NCBI RefSeq assembly: GCF_023703795.1
Contig: NZ_CP098518.1
Coordinates: 372,001 to 436,000, forward strand
Direction of reading: 5' to 3'
Length of the DNA: 64,000 nt
From: Haloplanus sp. HW8-1
Lineage (GTDB): Archaea > Halobacteriota > Halobacteria > Halobacteriales > Haloferacaceae
A program made the position numbers and the translations under genes. This document shows, piece by piece, positions 16,254-24,585 of this stretch (its first letter is position 1; each line of letters starts with the position of its first letter). Below the pieces are notes generated by a model that was not told where the DNA came from, made no database searches, and saw nothing but the letters and a program-made list of their open reading frames with translations.

Positions 16254-18178
16254 TCGGCCACCCGCTCGCGCCGTGCCGTCTCGACCGCTTCCGGATCGGT
16301 ACGGTCCGTCTCCGCCAGGTCCGCGAGGAGCGCCGACCGTCCGTCCAGTAGATCGAGTACGTCGGCGTAGGACTCGCCCGGCCGGGTGAGCGACGCGACG
16401 AGGCGACTGTTGCCCCGGTCGACGACGCCCGTCGGTTCGGCGCCGTCGTCTCCAGGTTCGAACAGCGACTCGAAGGTGACCGCTCCCTCGACGTCGCGAA
16501 CCTCCTCGATGCTCGACACCCGACGTCGCTGGTCGGCCGAGAGGGTGACGAGAAAATCGGTCGCCGCGAACGACGACGCGGGCACGTCGAGGTCGGTCAC
16601 CACGCGCTCGAACACCGCATCTGCACCGTCGCCGTGGATGGTCCCGAGGACGGCGCTTCCCGACGCGCCGACGTGCATGGCCTCGTAGAGCGTCGCTGCC
16701 TCCTCGCCCCGTACCTCGCCGACGACGAGCGCTCCCTCACCGAGACGGAGGGCGGTTCGGAGCGCCTCCGTCGCGGAGAGCGCTGGTCCGTCCCCGGTCT
16801 CGACGCGGAGCGACTGGACGTCTCGCCCGGCGTCGCGAAGCCTCGCCGCCGGAAGTTCGGGCGTATCCTCGACGACGACGGTTCGGGTCGTCGACGGAAG
16901 TTCCCACAGGAGCGCCGAGAGGAGCGTCGTCTTGCCGGCACCGCGTGGTCCGGCGATCAGTCCCGCGCCGGCACGTTCGACGGCGACCGAACAGAGCGCC
17001 GCCGCGTCCGCCGACAGGGTTCCGTTGGCGACGAGCGCCGGGAGCGTCCACGCGTCCCGATCGTCCGCACGGAAGACGAACCCGTAGCCGTCGCTGGCCG
17101 GGTCGGCGACCCCCGCCACCCTGATCCGGCCGTTTCGAACCGTCGTCGTCGCGTCGAGCGTCGGCGCGGCCCGTGAGAAGGCTCGGCCGCTCTCGCGTCG
17201 AAACCGAGAGGCCAGCGACGCAGCCCCCCGTCGGGTCAGGTGGACGTTCGTCGGCATCCGATCGCCATCGACCGACACGCGAACCGGATTCTCGCCGACC
17301 GGTGCCGTGATCAGCACCTCGGACACCAGCGGATCGGCGAAGAGGTCCTCGAGCATCCCGTGTCCTCGGGTGTGTCTCCGGAGGACGTGCTCTACCGCCG
17401 GCATCGATACGTCCTCGGCGTCCGGCTCCACGGCCCGGACGGCACGGGCGATCCGTCGGTCGTCGTCGGTGCCGGTTCCGATGCTGTCCACCAGGCGGTC
17501 GTGAGCGGCAGCGAGCGTCGCCAGTTCCGCCCCATCCAGTCGCGAGCTGACCGGTTCGAGCAGGTAGTACCCTCCCCCGTTCGTGCGGTACTGGCGGACC
17601 GTCGCGCGCGTTTCGAGGTCGCGCCGTCCTACCAGCGTCGCGTCCGGCGGTGGTCCCTCCGCAAGTCGTGCGTTGGCGACGACGGGTTTCACCGTCGATC
17701 CGAGGGCCTCTCGGTAGCCGCCGACCCGGTTCGCACCCGCGGCCAGTCCCGTGTTCGCGGCCAGCGTCGACACCGGTCCCGCTCGTCCCGTCGCGGAGCG
17801 GGCGGCCCCGAGTGGATCACGGCGCGCCCGCTCTGCGAGCCGTTCGTCGTGGACGGCAACGCGGGTCACGAACCGCCCCGCGGCGACCAGCAACCCGACT
17901 GCACCGTCGTCGTACACCCGTTCGACCCCCTCGCTCGTGACGCGAATCGCATCGACCGACAGATCGGCCAGTGCGTCGATCACCGTCGCCCGACAGCCGG
18001 AACTCGTCGCCAGGTCGCCGTCGCCGGGACAGTCGTCGGCGTCGACGACGAGTGTGACTCCGTCCTCGGGGTCGCTCCCCGGCGGGGATCGACCCGTCGG
18101 CTCACACCTGCAGACCTCCCCGTCTCCCTCCCGCTCGTCGTCGGTCGCGCCGTCCCGCAGCCGGTCCAGTAGGCGCAT
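16250..18178 (-). CDS. PilB-like type II/IV secretion ATPase
   Basis: The protein has 642 residues. The N-terminal 280 residues form a divergent domain with a Cys-containing start (EVCRCEP). The N2-type domain around 300-400 includes LEDLFADPLVSEVLITAP. The RecA-like core has Walker A GPRGAGKTT near 406-414, a conserved acidic box (VVVEDTPELP), Walker B ALVVGEVRGEE near 485 and a His box (GTIHGDGAD). Such hexameric ATPases power pilus assembly from the cytoplasm. It is followed with ATGA overlap by the PilC-like gene, which makes this a PilB/PilC pair, highly divergent from the pair at 38440-43264. Confidence 0.85.
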   Translation of the reverse strand: MRLLDRLRDGATDDEREGDGEVCRCEPTGRSPPGSDPEDGVTLVVDADDCPGDGDLATSSGCRATVIDALADLSVDAIRVTSEGVERVYDDGAVGLLVAAGRFVTRVAVHDERLAERARRDPLGAARSATGRAGPVSTLAANTGLAAGANRVGGYREALGSTVKPVVANARLAEGPPPDATLVGRRDLETRATVRQYRTNGGGYYLLEPVSSRLDGAELATLAAAHDRLVDSIGTGTDDDRRIARAVRAVEPDAEDVSMPAVEHVLRRHTRGHGMLEDLFADPLVSEVLITAPVGENPVRVSVDGDRMPTNVHLTRRGAASLASRFRRESGRAFSRAAPTLDATTTVRNGRIRVAGVADPASDGYGFVFRADDRDAWTLPALVANGTLSADAAALCSVAVERAGAGLIAGPRGAGKTTLLSALLWELPSTTRTVVVEDTPELPAARLRDAGRDVQSLRVETGDGPALSATEALRTALRLGEGALVVGEVRGEEAATLYEAMHVGASGSAVLGTIHGDGADAVFERVVTDLDVPASSFAATDFLVTLSADQRRRVSSIEEVRDVEGAVTFESLFEPGDDGAEPTGVVDRGNSRLVASLTRPGESYADVLDLLDGRSALLADLAETDRTDPEAVETARRERVAE

Positions 18179-18211
18179 GCGACGCCCTGGCCGCCCGATC
18201 GCTCTTGAACC

Positions 18212-18646
18212 TCAGCCCCTCGTGACGACGACGCCGACACCTCGATCGCGCACGAGCGAGAGGACGAGTCGGTGACCGCCCGGACGCTCGACGACGACGG
18301 GGCCCTCGGGTGTCCGGAGATCGATCCCGCGGAGCGTCGTCCAGTGGGGGTGACGGCCGCCGACGCGGTAGCCGATCCGGTCCCGGCGGCCGTCGACTTG
18401 GAGGGTCGCGCTCGCGGCCGCGAGTGATCGGGCCGGGAGACGAAACCGCACGATTCGTCGCGCGCCCGCGACACCCGGCCGGGTCGGGTCCTCGTGGGTG
18501 AGCAGCGACCGCGCGGCACGCTCGACGCGGTGGGTGATGCCGTCGAGCCGTGTCGCGCTGTGTGTCCGTCTCCCCTCGTCGACGCCCGGACCGACCGCGG
18601 CGAACAGGGCGACGGCCAACAGCACCGCGAGCACGACGCGGATCAC
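18212..18646 (-). CDS. Small exported/membrane protein of the pilus operon (144 aa)
   Basis: The start is GTG 18646, overlapping the stop of the coiled-coil gene (GTGA). The first 20 residues (MIRVVLAVLLAVALFAAVGP) are a signal peptide or membrane anchor; the rest is a basic domain rich in Arg and Val strands. No motif is recognisable. It lies 33 bases upstream of the PilB-like ATPase. I recall haloarchaeal DUF families at exactly this place in PilB loci, unverified. Function is unknown, probably an accessory factor of the machine. Confidence 0.7.
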   Translation of the reverse strand: MIRVVLAVLLAVALFAAVGPGVDEGRRTHSATRLDGITHRVERAARSLLTHEDPTRPGVAGARRIVRFRLPARSLAAASATLQVDGRRDRIGYRVGGRHPHWTTLRGIDLRTPEGPVVVERPGGHRLVLSLVRDRGVGVVVTRG

Positions 18647-19371
18647 AGCAGTCGGCGGATCCGTTCGGCCAACGTCGTCGCCGAGTCGTCGGTACGGTCG
18701 GTCGGTTCCGGCTCCGCGTCCAGTTCGTTCCGGGCGGTGTCGGCCGCCGCCGCCGCGAGCGTCGTGGCGTCCGATCCCTCCACCGGGGACGGTCGCTCAT
18801 GCGAGTCGGTCGCCCCGTCTCGGGTCCGCCGGGCACCCCGTCCGTCCGTCGGCGTGGGATCGTGCCCGGCCGCCGAGTGGATGTCGGTCCCCGCGTCCGC
18901 GGCGACGCCGCGGTCGCCGGCATTCGGTGCACCCGATTCGGGATCGACGTGTCGGTCGCCCGTCGGTTCCGATCCGGTCGTCCCGTAGGGCTCGCTCGGA
19001 TTCGGCGTTCCGGGCCTCTCGGTCGTCACGGCCGTCCCAGTCGTTTCGGTCTCCCCGGCTCCCGGTCGGTCGTTCCCCCGCTTCCCGCTACCGTCCCGCA
19101 GTTCGGCTTCGAGGCGTTCGACGCGAGCGACGGCGGCGTTCGCCCGTCGTTCGACCGACTCGTCGACGGCGTCGACGCCGCCGACGAAGCCACGGAGGGC
19201 CTGGACTGTGGCCTCCAGTTCCGACAGCCGGTCGTCGACCTCCTCGGCGGTTCGGTCGAGTTCCGCCAGCCGGGTCTCCATCCGTGCCGCGTCGGGGAGG
19301 CCATCGTCCGCGTGACCGTCGGTGAGCGCGCGTTCGATCGCGTCGACACGTTCTTCGAGGGTGTCGTCCAT
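18643..19371 (-). CDS. Coiled-coil protein at head of pilus operon (242 aa)
   Basis: The first 95 residues form heptad-rich helices (LEERVDAIERAL, LAELDRTAEEVDDRLSELEA, ARVERLEAELRDG), a clear coiled coil. Residues 95-215 are a disordered acidic Thr/Pro/Gly-rich linker. A short amphipathic C-terminal helix (TTLAERIRRLL) ends the protein. There is no membrane segment, so it is cytoplasmic. It is the first gene of the eight-gene minus-strand operon (19371 to 9725) and may organise or regulate the ATPase; that role is inferred. The divergent cetZ starts about 110 bases away. Confidence 0.72.
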   Translation of the reverse strand: MDDTLEERVDAIERALTDGHADDGLPDAARMETRLAELDRTAEEVDDRLSELEATVQALRGFVGGVDAVDESVERRANAAVARVERLEAELRDGSGKRGNDRPGAGETETTGTAVTTERPGTPNPSEPYGTTGSEPTGDRHVDPESGAPNAGDRGVAADAGTDIHSAAGHDPTPTDGRGARRTRDGATDSHERPSPVEGSDATTLAAAAADTARNELDAEPEPTDRTDDSATTLAERIRRLL

Positions 19372-19479
19372 GGCTCGCGGTGGCCGCGGCATCGCTCCTA
19401 AACCCTCGGCCCGGATGGCGGTCTCACGGTCGTACTCGCGTCGGAGAGTTGAAGGGGGCGCATGACACACGTCGGACGT

Positions 19480-20562
19480 ATGAAGTCCGTCCTGATTGGT
19501 GTCGGACAGGCCGGCGGCAAGGTCGTCGACGCCCTGTCCGATTTCGACGCGCGGAACGGTTTCGGTGCAGTCATCGGCACGCTCGCGGTCAACAGCGCCC
19601 GCTCCGACCTGCAGTCCCTCCCCCTCGATACGGTCCTCATCGGCGGGTCACGGGTGAACGGCCACGGGGTCGGCGGCGACAACGAACTCGGCACGCAAGT
19701 GATGCGTGAGGACGCCCAAGAGGTCCTCGGCGCCATCGACGGCCGGGTGACTGCCCGTGCCGAGGCCATCTTCGTCGTCGCGGGTCTCGGCGGCGGCACC
19801 GGGAGCGGCGGCGCTCCATACCTCGTCAAGGAACTCACGCGCGTGTACGACGTTCCCGTCTACGGCCTCGGCATCCTCCCCGGCCGCGACGAGGGATCGC
19901 TGTATCAAGTGAACGCCGGCCGCTCGCTGAAGACGCTGACCAGGGAAGCGGACTCGACCCTGCTCGTCGACAACGACGCCTGGCGCTCGTCCGGCGAGAG
20001 CCTCGAATCCGGCTACGAGGCGATCAACGAGCGCATCGCCCGCCGGGTCGGCCTCCTGTTGGCCGCCGGTGAGGCGGTCGACGGCGTCGCCGAGTCCGTC
20101 GTCGACAGCTCCGAGGTCATCAACACGCTCCGTGACACCGGTGTCGCGACGCTCGGGTACGCCTCCGCGGAGGCGGCCGCCGACGCGAGCGCGAACGTGA
20201 ACGTCGTCACCAGCACCACCCGGCAGGCGATTCGGTCCGGCCTGAGTCTCCCCGACACGTCGAGCGCAGAGCGCGGGCTACTGGTCGTCGCCGGGCGCCC
20301 CGACACCATCTCCCGGAAGGGTGTCGAACGCGCCCGCTCCTGGCTGGAGACGGAACTCGACACCATGGAGGTCCGCGGCGGCGACTTCCCGATCTCGGAC
20401 GGTCGCCTGGCTGCGCTGGTCTTGCTCGGCGGCGTGGCGGACTCCGAGCGCCTCGACGGCTTCCTCGAACGCGCGCGGCAGGCCGCCCGCGAGGAGGAGG
20501 AGAAAGAGGAGAACACCGCCGCTTCGGCGTTCGAGGAAGAGCAGATCGACGGCCTGCTCTGA
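19480..20562 (+). CDS. cetZ: CetZ-family tubulin/FtsZ-like protein
   Basis: The protein has 360 residues from ATG 19480 (MKSVLIGVGQAGGKVVDALS); an in-frame ATG at 19462 would add six residues (MTHVGR). The GTP-binding tubulin signature GLGGGTGSGGAP lies near residue 105, and GQAGGK begins the first nucleotide loop. VAESVVDSSEVINTL and the late VRGGDFPI motif are typical of CetZ. CetZ proteins polymerise with GTP under the haloarchaeal envelope and control cell shape and motility. The variable C-terminal tail ends in EEEQIDGLL. The gene stands alone, divergent from the pilus operon. I cannot assign it to CetZ1, CetZ2 or a minor paralogue. Confidence 0.88.
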   Translation: MKSVLIGVGQAGGKVVDALSDFDARNGFGAVIGTLAVNSARSDLQSLPLDTVLIGGSRVNGHGVGGDNELGTQVMREDAQEVLGAIDGRVTARAEAIFVVAGLGGGTGSGGAPYLVKELTRVYDVPVYGLGILPGRDEGSLYQVNAGRSLKTLTREADSTLLVDNDAWRSSGESLESGYEAINERIARRVGLLLAAGEAVDGVAESVVDSSEVINTLRDTGVATLGYASAEAAADASANVNVVTSTTRQAIRSGLSLPDTSSAERGLLVVAGRPDTISRKGVERARSWLETELDTMEVRGGDFPISDGRLAALVLLGGVADSERLDGFLERARQAAREEEEKEENTAASAFEEEQIDGLL

Positions 20563-20642
20563 TACGGATTATTGTAACTGTTTACCGGTGGGTCGCCGGA
20601 CCGTCTCGGCGACCCACCAGTAATGACTTACAGTAAACCGTA
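20563..20642. repeat. 80 bp imperfect palindrome between convergent genes (possible bidirectional terminator or MITE)
   Basis: It begins directly after the cetZ stop codon and ends 9 bases before the stop codon of the opposing gene. Two 36-base arms (20563-20598 and 20607-20642) pair at 30 of 36 positions around an 8-base loop. The inner 12 bp, GGTGGGTCGCCG with its complement, are perfect; the outer AT-richer 24 bp (TACGGATTATTGTAA with TACGGTTTACTGTAA in the opposite arm) carry six mismatches. It lacks the T-run of a simple terminator. The TACGG/CCGTA ends recall terminal inverted repeats of a small mobile element, but no target duplication is obvious. Confidence 0.8.
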
Positions 20643-20651
20643 TGACTCCCG

Positions 20652-22004
20652 CTACTTCGAGGTGACCAGGCTGCCGCCGTCGAAGTCGGTGCGGCCGTAG
20701 TCGACGTCCATCAGGTCGAGGATCGTCGGCGCGATGTCGAACAGGTCCGCGTCCGAGATGGACGCCGACGGGTCGTCGACGAACAGCGTCGCGTTATCGA
20801 AGCTGTGCATCCCGTTGCGTGGCCCGACGTCGAACACGTCCTCGTGGCCCTTGAACCCGGACTTGAGGTCGAACCCGTGGTTCGGGATGGCGACGAGATC
20901 CGGCGCGATGTCGTCGTGTTCGCCGCGGAAGGCGTCCTCTTTCTCGACGACGCGCTCACACACGGGGTTCCCGTCGGGTCCTTCGAGCGCTTCCAGCGCC
21001 GCCTTCAGTTCGTCGCGGGTCGCTTCGTACTCTTCTTGGGCCACCGACCCACGCGGCTCCCGGCCTTCGAGGTTGATGTAGAACCGCCCGGGGATGAGCG
21101 AGTAGGCCCGGGACTCCTCCGCGATGTCGGCCAGGTCGTCGTGGTCGTCGTCCTCGAAGGAGAGCCAGCCTTCCTCTTGGAGCCACGCGTTGCAGTGGAC
21201 CTCGTAGTCAAGCGACGTGAAGCCGTGGTCGCTCGCGACGACGAGCGTCACGTCGTCGTCCAGCATCGACCGAATCCGCCCGACGTAGTCGTCGACCTTC
21301 CGGTAGAACTCCATGAACGCCTCCTTGTTCGGGCCGTCGCGTTCGTAGTCCTTGAACAGGAAGTGGTTAACCCGATCGGTCGTCATGAAGACGCCGAAAA
21401 ACAGGTCCCAGTCGTCGCGTTCGAGGTACTGTGAGAAGGCCTCGAACCGGGTGTCGAGGGTGTCGTGAGCGTCCTCGACGAACTCGCTTTTGTCCTCTTT
21501 GTGTCCGAGTTTGGCGTTCACGTCGATGGCGTAGTCGATAGACTGCAGGTAGTCCCGAAGGTCGTCGGGGTGGGCTGCCTTGTCGACGCCGGGCGAGAGA
21601 AAGCCCGACACCATGCGCTGGACGTTCCGCTGTGGTGGGAAGGTCACGGGGACGTTCATCACCGTCGCGGTGCGTTCGGCTTCCTCGAGTCGGTCCCACA
21701 GCCGCGGGGCCTGGACGTCCTGTCCCATCGGGACGTAGGTGTCGTACGATCCGGACTCGCGGTCCTGGAAGCCGTACACCCCCGTCTCCCCGGGATTGAC
21801 GCCGGTCGTGAGCGCCGGCCAACAGGCGCTCGACTCCGGCGGAACGATGCTGTCGATGGCGCCCGCACTCCCCTCGTCGGCGAGCGCTGCGAAGTTCGGG
21901 AACTCCTCGGGATGGTCCTCGAGGAGGCTAAAGGGCACCCCGTCGATGCCGACGAACGCGACGCGCGGGTGATCCTCTCCGCGCAGTCTATCGAACAGAC
22001 CCAT
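20652..22004 (-). CDS. Alkaline phosphatase superfamily phosphodiesterase/phosphatase-like protein
   Basis: The protein has 450 residues. Motifs of the type I phosphodiesterase/nucleotide pyrophosphatase branch are AFVGIDGVPFSLL at the N-terminus (first metal Asp), SACWPALTTGVNPGETGVYG (nucleophile region), VVASDHGF near residue 260 and a late NGMHS. No signal peptide or membrane segment is seen, so it is probably cytoplasmic. Members hydrolyse phosphomonoesters, phosphodiesters or sulfates with two Zn2+; the substrate is unknown. The ATG at 22004 has AATAAGTAT (minus-strand TATA, 22026-22034) 22-30 bases upstream, so it is leaderless. It is convergent with cetZ across the palindrome. Confidence 0.82.
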   Translation of the reverse strand: MGLFDRLRGEDHPRVAFVGIDGVPFSLLEDHPEEFPNFAALADEGSAGAIDSIVPPESSACWPALTTGVNPGETGVYGFQDRESGSYDTYVPMGQDVQAPRLWDRLEEAERTATVMNVPVTFPPQRNVQRMVSGFLSPGVDKAAHPDDLRDYLQSIDYAIDVNAKLGHKEDKSEFVEDAHDTLDTRFEAFSQYLERDDWDLFFGVFMTTDRVNHFLFKDYERDGPNKEAFMEFYRKVDDYVGRIRSMLDDDVTLVVASDHGFTSLDYEVHCNAWLQEEGWLSFEDDDHDDLADIAEESRAYSLIPGRFYINLEGREPRGSVAQEEYEATRDELKAALEALEGPDGNPVCERVVEKEDAFRGEHDDIAPDLVAIPNHGFDLKSGFKGHEDVFDVGPRNGMHSFDNATLFVDDPSASISDADLFDIAPTILDLMDVDYGRTDFDGGSLVTSK

Positions 22005-22212
22005 ACCATCGCATATCCGGGACGCCAATAAGTATCTTCGTTTCCGGCGGGTACGGGCGGTTGCTACGACGGCCGCCGGCTGTTAGGTAACCGTACCGCA
22101 CTGCCCGCTCTCGGGACGTTCCGGTCGGTGTCTCGGCACACTAATCGACCGACAGAGGCGTGTTAACCACACGTACCAAACTCCCTATTACCGTGACGAC
22201 CCTGCTTCCGGT

Positions 22213-22449
22213 ATGAGCACGAGTGCCGCCGGCAACGACCTCACGGACAAACAGCGCCGCATCCTCGCGTACCTTCGCGAACACGCTGCCAGCCAGACGT
22301 ACTTCAAATCGCGACTCATCGCGTCGGAACTCGGCATGACTGCCAAGGAGGTCGGGGCGAACATGACCGCCATCCGGAGCGGCGAGTTCGACGTGACGGT
22401 CGAGAAGTGGGGGTACTCCTCGGGAACGACCTGGAAGGTCGACGTTTAG
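22213..22449 (+). CDS. Small winged-helix DNA-binding-like protein (78 aa)
   Basis: The protein begins MSTSAAGNDLTDKQRRILAY and continues with a helix-turn-helix pattern (LREHAASQTYFKSRLIASEL then MTAKEVGANM) and a wing strand pair ending TWKVDV. This small family is haloarchaea-wide in my memory (DUF7123-type, unverified). It probably binds DNA; targets are unknown. Divergent from the phosphodiesterase gene across 208 bases. Its TAG stop and the TAA stop of the convergent regulator gene share the same bases (22446-22449). Confidence 0.75.
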   Translation: MSTSAAGNDLTDKQRRILAYLREHAASQTYFKSRLIASELGMTAKEVGANMTAIRSGEFDVTVEKWGYSSGTTWKVDV

Positions 22450-23126
22450 GGATCGTACCGGAGCACCTCGTCCGCCTCGGCCGCGAACGCCGCCGTCTCC
22501 GCGTCGAAGGAGTCCGCGTACCGGACCAGTAGCGTGATGATCGTCTCCGGGCGCGCCACGGTGTAGCCGTCGTCCCGGACGAGCAGTCCCGCTTCCTCGA
22601 GTTCCGAGACGTACGTGCTCACCGTCGCCCGCGACACGCCGATGGCGTCCGCGACGGCGCTGCCCGTCGCGTCGGGATGCCGAAGCAACGTCAGCACCAT
22701 CCCGCGTGGCGTCTCGCGGCGCAGGTAGCCGAGCGCCACCTGTTCGAACGTCGAGAAGCGACCGGCCAAAAAGAAGCGCCGGTAGTCGCCGTCGCGCCGA
22801 GAGACGATGGCGGGGTCGTCGGATCGCCGCTCCGACGAGGGCACGTCCGCGTCGCTCGCGCGGCCGTCGTCGAGCAGTCGGCGAAGGTGGTGTTGGGTCT
22901 CGCCCGTACCGAGTTTCAGGTCGTCGCGGAGCTTCGAGAAGTGAGCCCCGGGTGTCGTCCGGACGTAGCCGAGGATGGCGTCGCGGGCGTCGCTGCGTTC
23001 GGTCGTCGCCCGTGCCTCCGCCTCGCCCGTCCCGAGGCTGGCGAGCGGCGTCGCCGCTCCCAGCGCAGCGAATCGACGCAGGGTGGCCCGCTTGTCGGCG
23101 TCGACACCTCGGTCCTCATCGGACAT
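22446..23126 (-). CDS. Winged-helix transcriptional regulator with two HTH domains
   Basis: The protein has 226 residues. After a basic Ala-rich start (DADKRATLRRFAALGAATPL) come two winged-helix units: one at about residues 45-85 (ILGYVRTTPGAHFSKLRDDL, HHLRRLLDDG) and one at about 140-185 (LLRHPDATGSAVADAIGVSR, VSELEEAGLLVRD). This MarR/ArsR-like double architecture is common in haloarchaeal regulators of membrane or protease genes. No metal or ligand site is obvious. The ATG is at 23126. The next gene downstream is convergent with a shared stop. The SPFH gene upstream on the same strand is 46 bases away. Confidence 0.8.
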   Translation of the reverse strand: MSDEDRGVDADKRATLRRFAALGAATPLASLGTGEAEARATTERSDARDAILGYVRTTPGAHFSKLRDDLKLGTGETQHHLRRLLDDGRASDADVPSSERRSDDPAIVSRRDGDYRRFFLAGRFSTFEQVALGYLRRETPRGMVLTLLRHPDATGSAVADAIGVSRATVSTYVSELEEAGLLVRDDGYTVARPETIITLLVRYADSFDAETAAFAAEADEVLRYDP

Positions 23127-23172
23127 CTACCGTAACACCGGAGCCTGCGGACTAAAGCGTGTCGCACGCCGT

Positions 23173-24315
23173 CTACTCGGGTTCGGACTCGGGCTCCTCT
23201 CGCGAGAAGTCGGCGCCTTGGTCGGCCTCCTCTACGACCTCGTCGGGGCTTTTGATGTCCGTCCCGGCACCCGACTTGATCGCCTCGGCTTCCTGTTCGA
23301 GCTCCTCGATATCCATCTCGGCGGCCTCGTCGATCTGTCCGAGGATCTCCTCGATGTCGTCGAGGCCGATCAGTTCCCGCGTCTCCTCGTCGAAGTCGAG
23401 CGAGTCGAGTGCCTGGCTGTCCTGAACGTCGCTCCCGGTCAACTGCTTGCCGTAGCGACCGACCAGCGACGTGAGTTCCTGCGGGAGGACGAACGTCGTC
23501 GACTCGCCCTGTCCGATGCGTTCGAGCGTCTCCATCCCCTTGTCGATGACCGCACGCTCGCCCATCGACTCCGCGGACTTCGCGCGCAGCACCGTCGAGA
23601 TGGCGTCTCCCTGCGCTTCGAGGATCTGGCTCTGCTTTTCACCCTGGGCGCGGATGATGTTCGACTGCTTTTCACCCTGTGCCGTCTCGACGGCGCTCCG
23701 CCGTTCGCCCTGCGCTTCGAGGATCATCGCCCGCCGGCGCCGTTCCGCGGAGGTCTGTTGTTCCATCGCCTGCTGGACGTCCTTCGAGGGGTTCACTTCC
23801 CGCACCTCGACGCTCTCGACGCGGACCCCCCACTCGTCGGTCGGTTCGTCGAGTTCCTTCCGGATGCGGGCGTTGATCTCCTGGCGCTTGTTCAGCGTGT
23901 CGTCGAGTTCCATGTCGCCGAGAACGGCTCTGAGCGTCGTCTGGGCGAGGTTCGACACCGCCATCTTGTAGTCGTCGACCTCCAGAAACGCCTTCTTGGC
24001 GTCCATCACCTTGATGTAGACGACGGCGTCCGCCGTCACCGGCGAGTTGTCGCGCGTGATCGCCTCCTGGCGCGGCACGTCGAGCGTCTGCGTTCGCATG
24101 TCGAAGGCGTACGTCCGCGAGACGAACGGGGGGATGAACGTGATCCCCGGTTCGAGCAGGCGGCGGTACTCGCCGAACACCGTCAGCGCCTTCTTCTCGT
24201 AGGCGTCGACGATCTCGACCATCTGGTAGACCGTGACGATGGCGAGCAACAGGACGAGAACGCCCACGAGGAGCGGTCCGAGACCGGGGATCAACTGCAG
24301 TACGACGGGGCCCAT
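23173..24315 (-). CDS. SPFH/Band 7 (stomatin-like) membrane protein
   Basis: The protein has 380 residues. An N-terminal helix (LLVGVLVLLLAIVTVYQMV) anchors it. The SPFH domain covers about residues 35-205 with the family signatures PGITFIPPFVSRTYAFDMR, TADAVVYIKV and WGVRVESVEVREV. A charged coiled coil follows (QGERRSAVETAQGEKQSNI and near-repeats of AQGEKQS). The C-terminal 100 residues are acidic. Stomatins form ring oligomers on membranes and influence proteases or channels; a NfeD partner is usual but is not adjacent here. It may share a transcript with the regulator 46 bases downstream. Confidence 0.85.
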   Translation of the reverse strand: MGPVVLQLIPGLGPLLVGVLVLLLAIVTVYQMVEIVDAYEKKALTVFGEYRRLLEPGITFIPPFVSRTYAFDMRTQTLDVPRQEAITRDNSPVTADAVVYIKVMDAKKAFLEVDDYKMAVSNLAQTTLRAVLGDMELDDTLNKRQEINARIRKELDEPTDEWGVRVESVEVREVNPSKDVQQAMEQQTSAERRRRAMILEAQGERRSAVETAQGEKQSNIIRAQGEKQSQILEAQGDAISTVLRAKSAESMGERAVIDKGMETLERIGQGESTTFVLPQELTSLVGRYGKQLTGSDVQDSQALDSLDFDEETRELIGLDDIEEILGQIDEAAEMDIEELEQEAEAIKSGAGTDIKSPDEVVEEADQGADFSREEPESEPE

Positions 24316-24405
24316 GGCGGCATGTTAGAGTGTAGTTGGCAAAAGAGTTCGCACGATGACGCCGGCTCGGGAAAGATTCATATACGCCCGCCCATATCGA
24401 CAGAC

Positions 24406-24579
24406 ATGGACATACAGACGAAAAAACACGGGATAAAACTAAGAATATCCATTAATTTTCCATTTCAATTGTTTATCATGGGTGTATCGCGTTTCAAAAC
24501 AAAACGATGTCCGTGGGGTGGTAAACACCGTCCGGTGGGTCGCGAGGACGCTCGCTCGGGTCACGGGGGACGGTGCTAA
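24406..24579 (+). CDS. Doubtful small ORF in an AT-rich island before the AEC transporter
   Basis: An ATG at 24406 opens 57 codons (MDIQTKKHGIKLRIS then a hydrophobic stretch NFPFQLFIM). ATTCATATAC at 24376-24385 could be its promoter. The first 30 codons use AAA, ATA, TTT and other codons rare in the surrounding genes, and bases 24361-24510 are far more AT-rich than the rest of the window. It ends 6 bases before the GTG of the AEC gene. It could be a leader peptide, a foreign remnant or merely the promoter region of the transporter. Apart from this, 24316-24585 holds no gene. Confidence 0.25.
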   Translation: MDIQTKKHGIKLRISINFPFQLFIMGVSRFKTKRCPWGGKHRPVGREDARSGHGGRC

Positions 24580-24585
24580 CCGTCC

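Noticed and set aside
19462-19482. CetZ start at ATG 19462 rather than 19480
   Set aside because: The family begins MK followed directly by the first strand (VLIGVGQAGGK), which matches 19480; the six extra residues have no counterpart I know.
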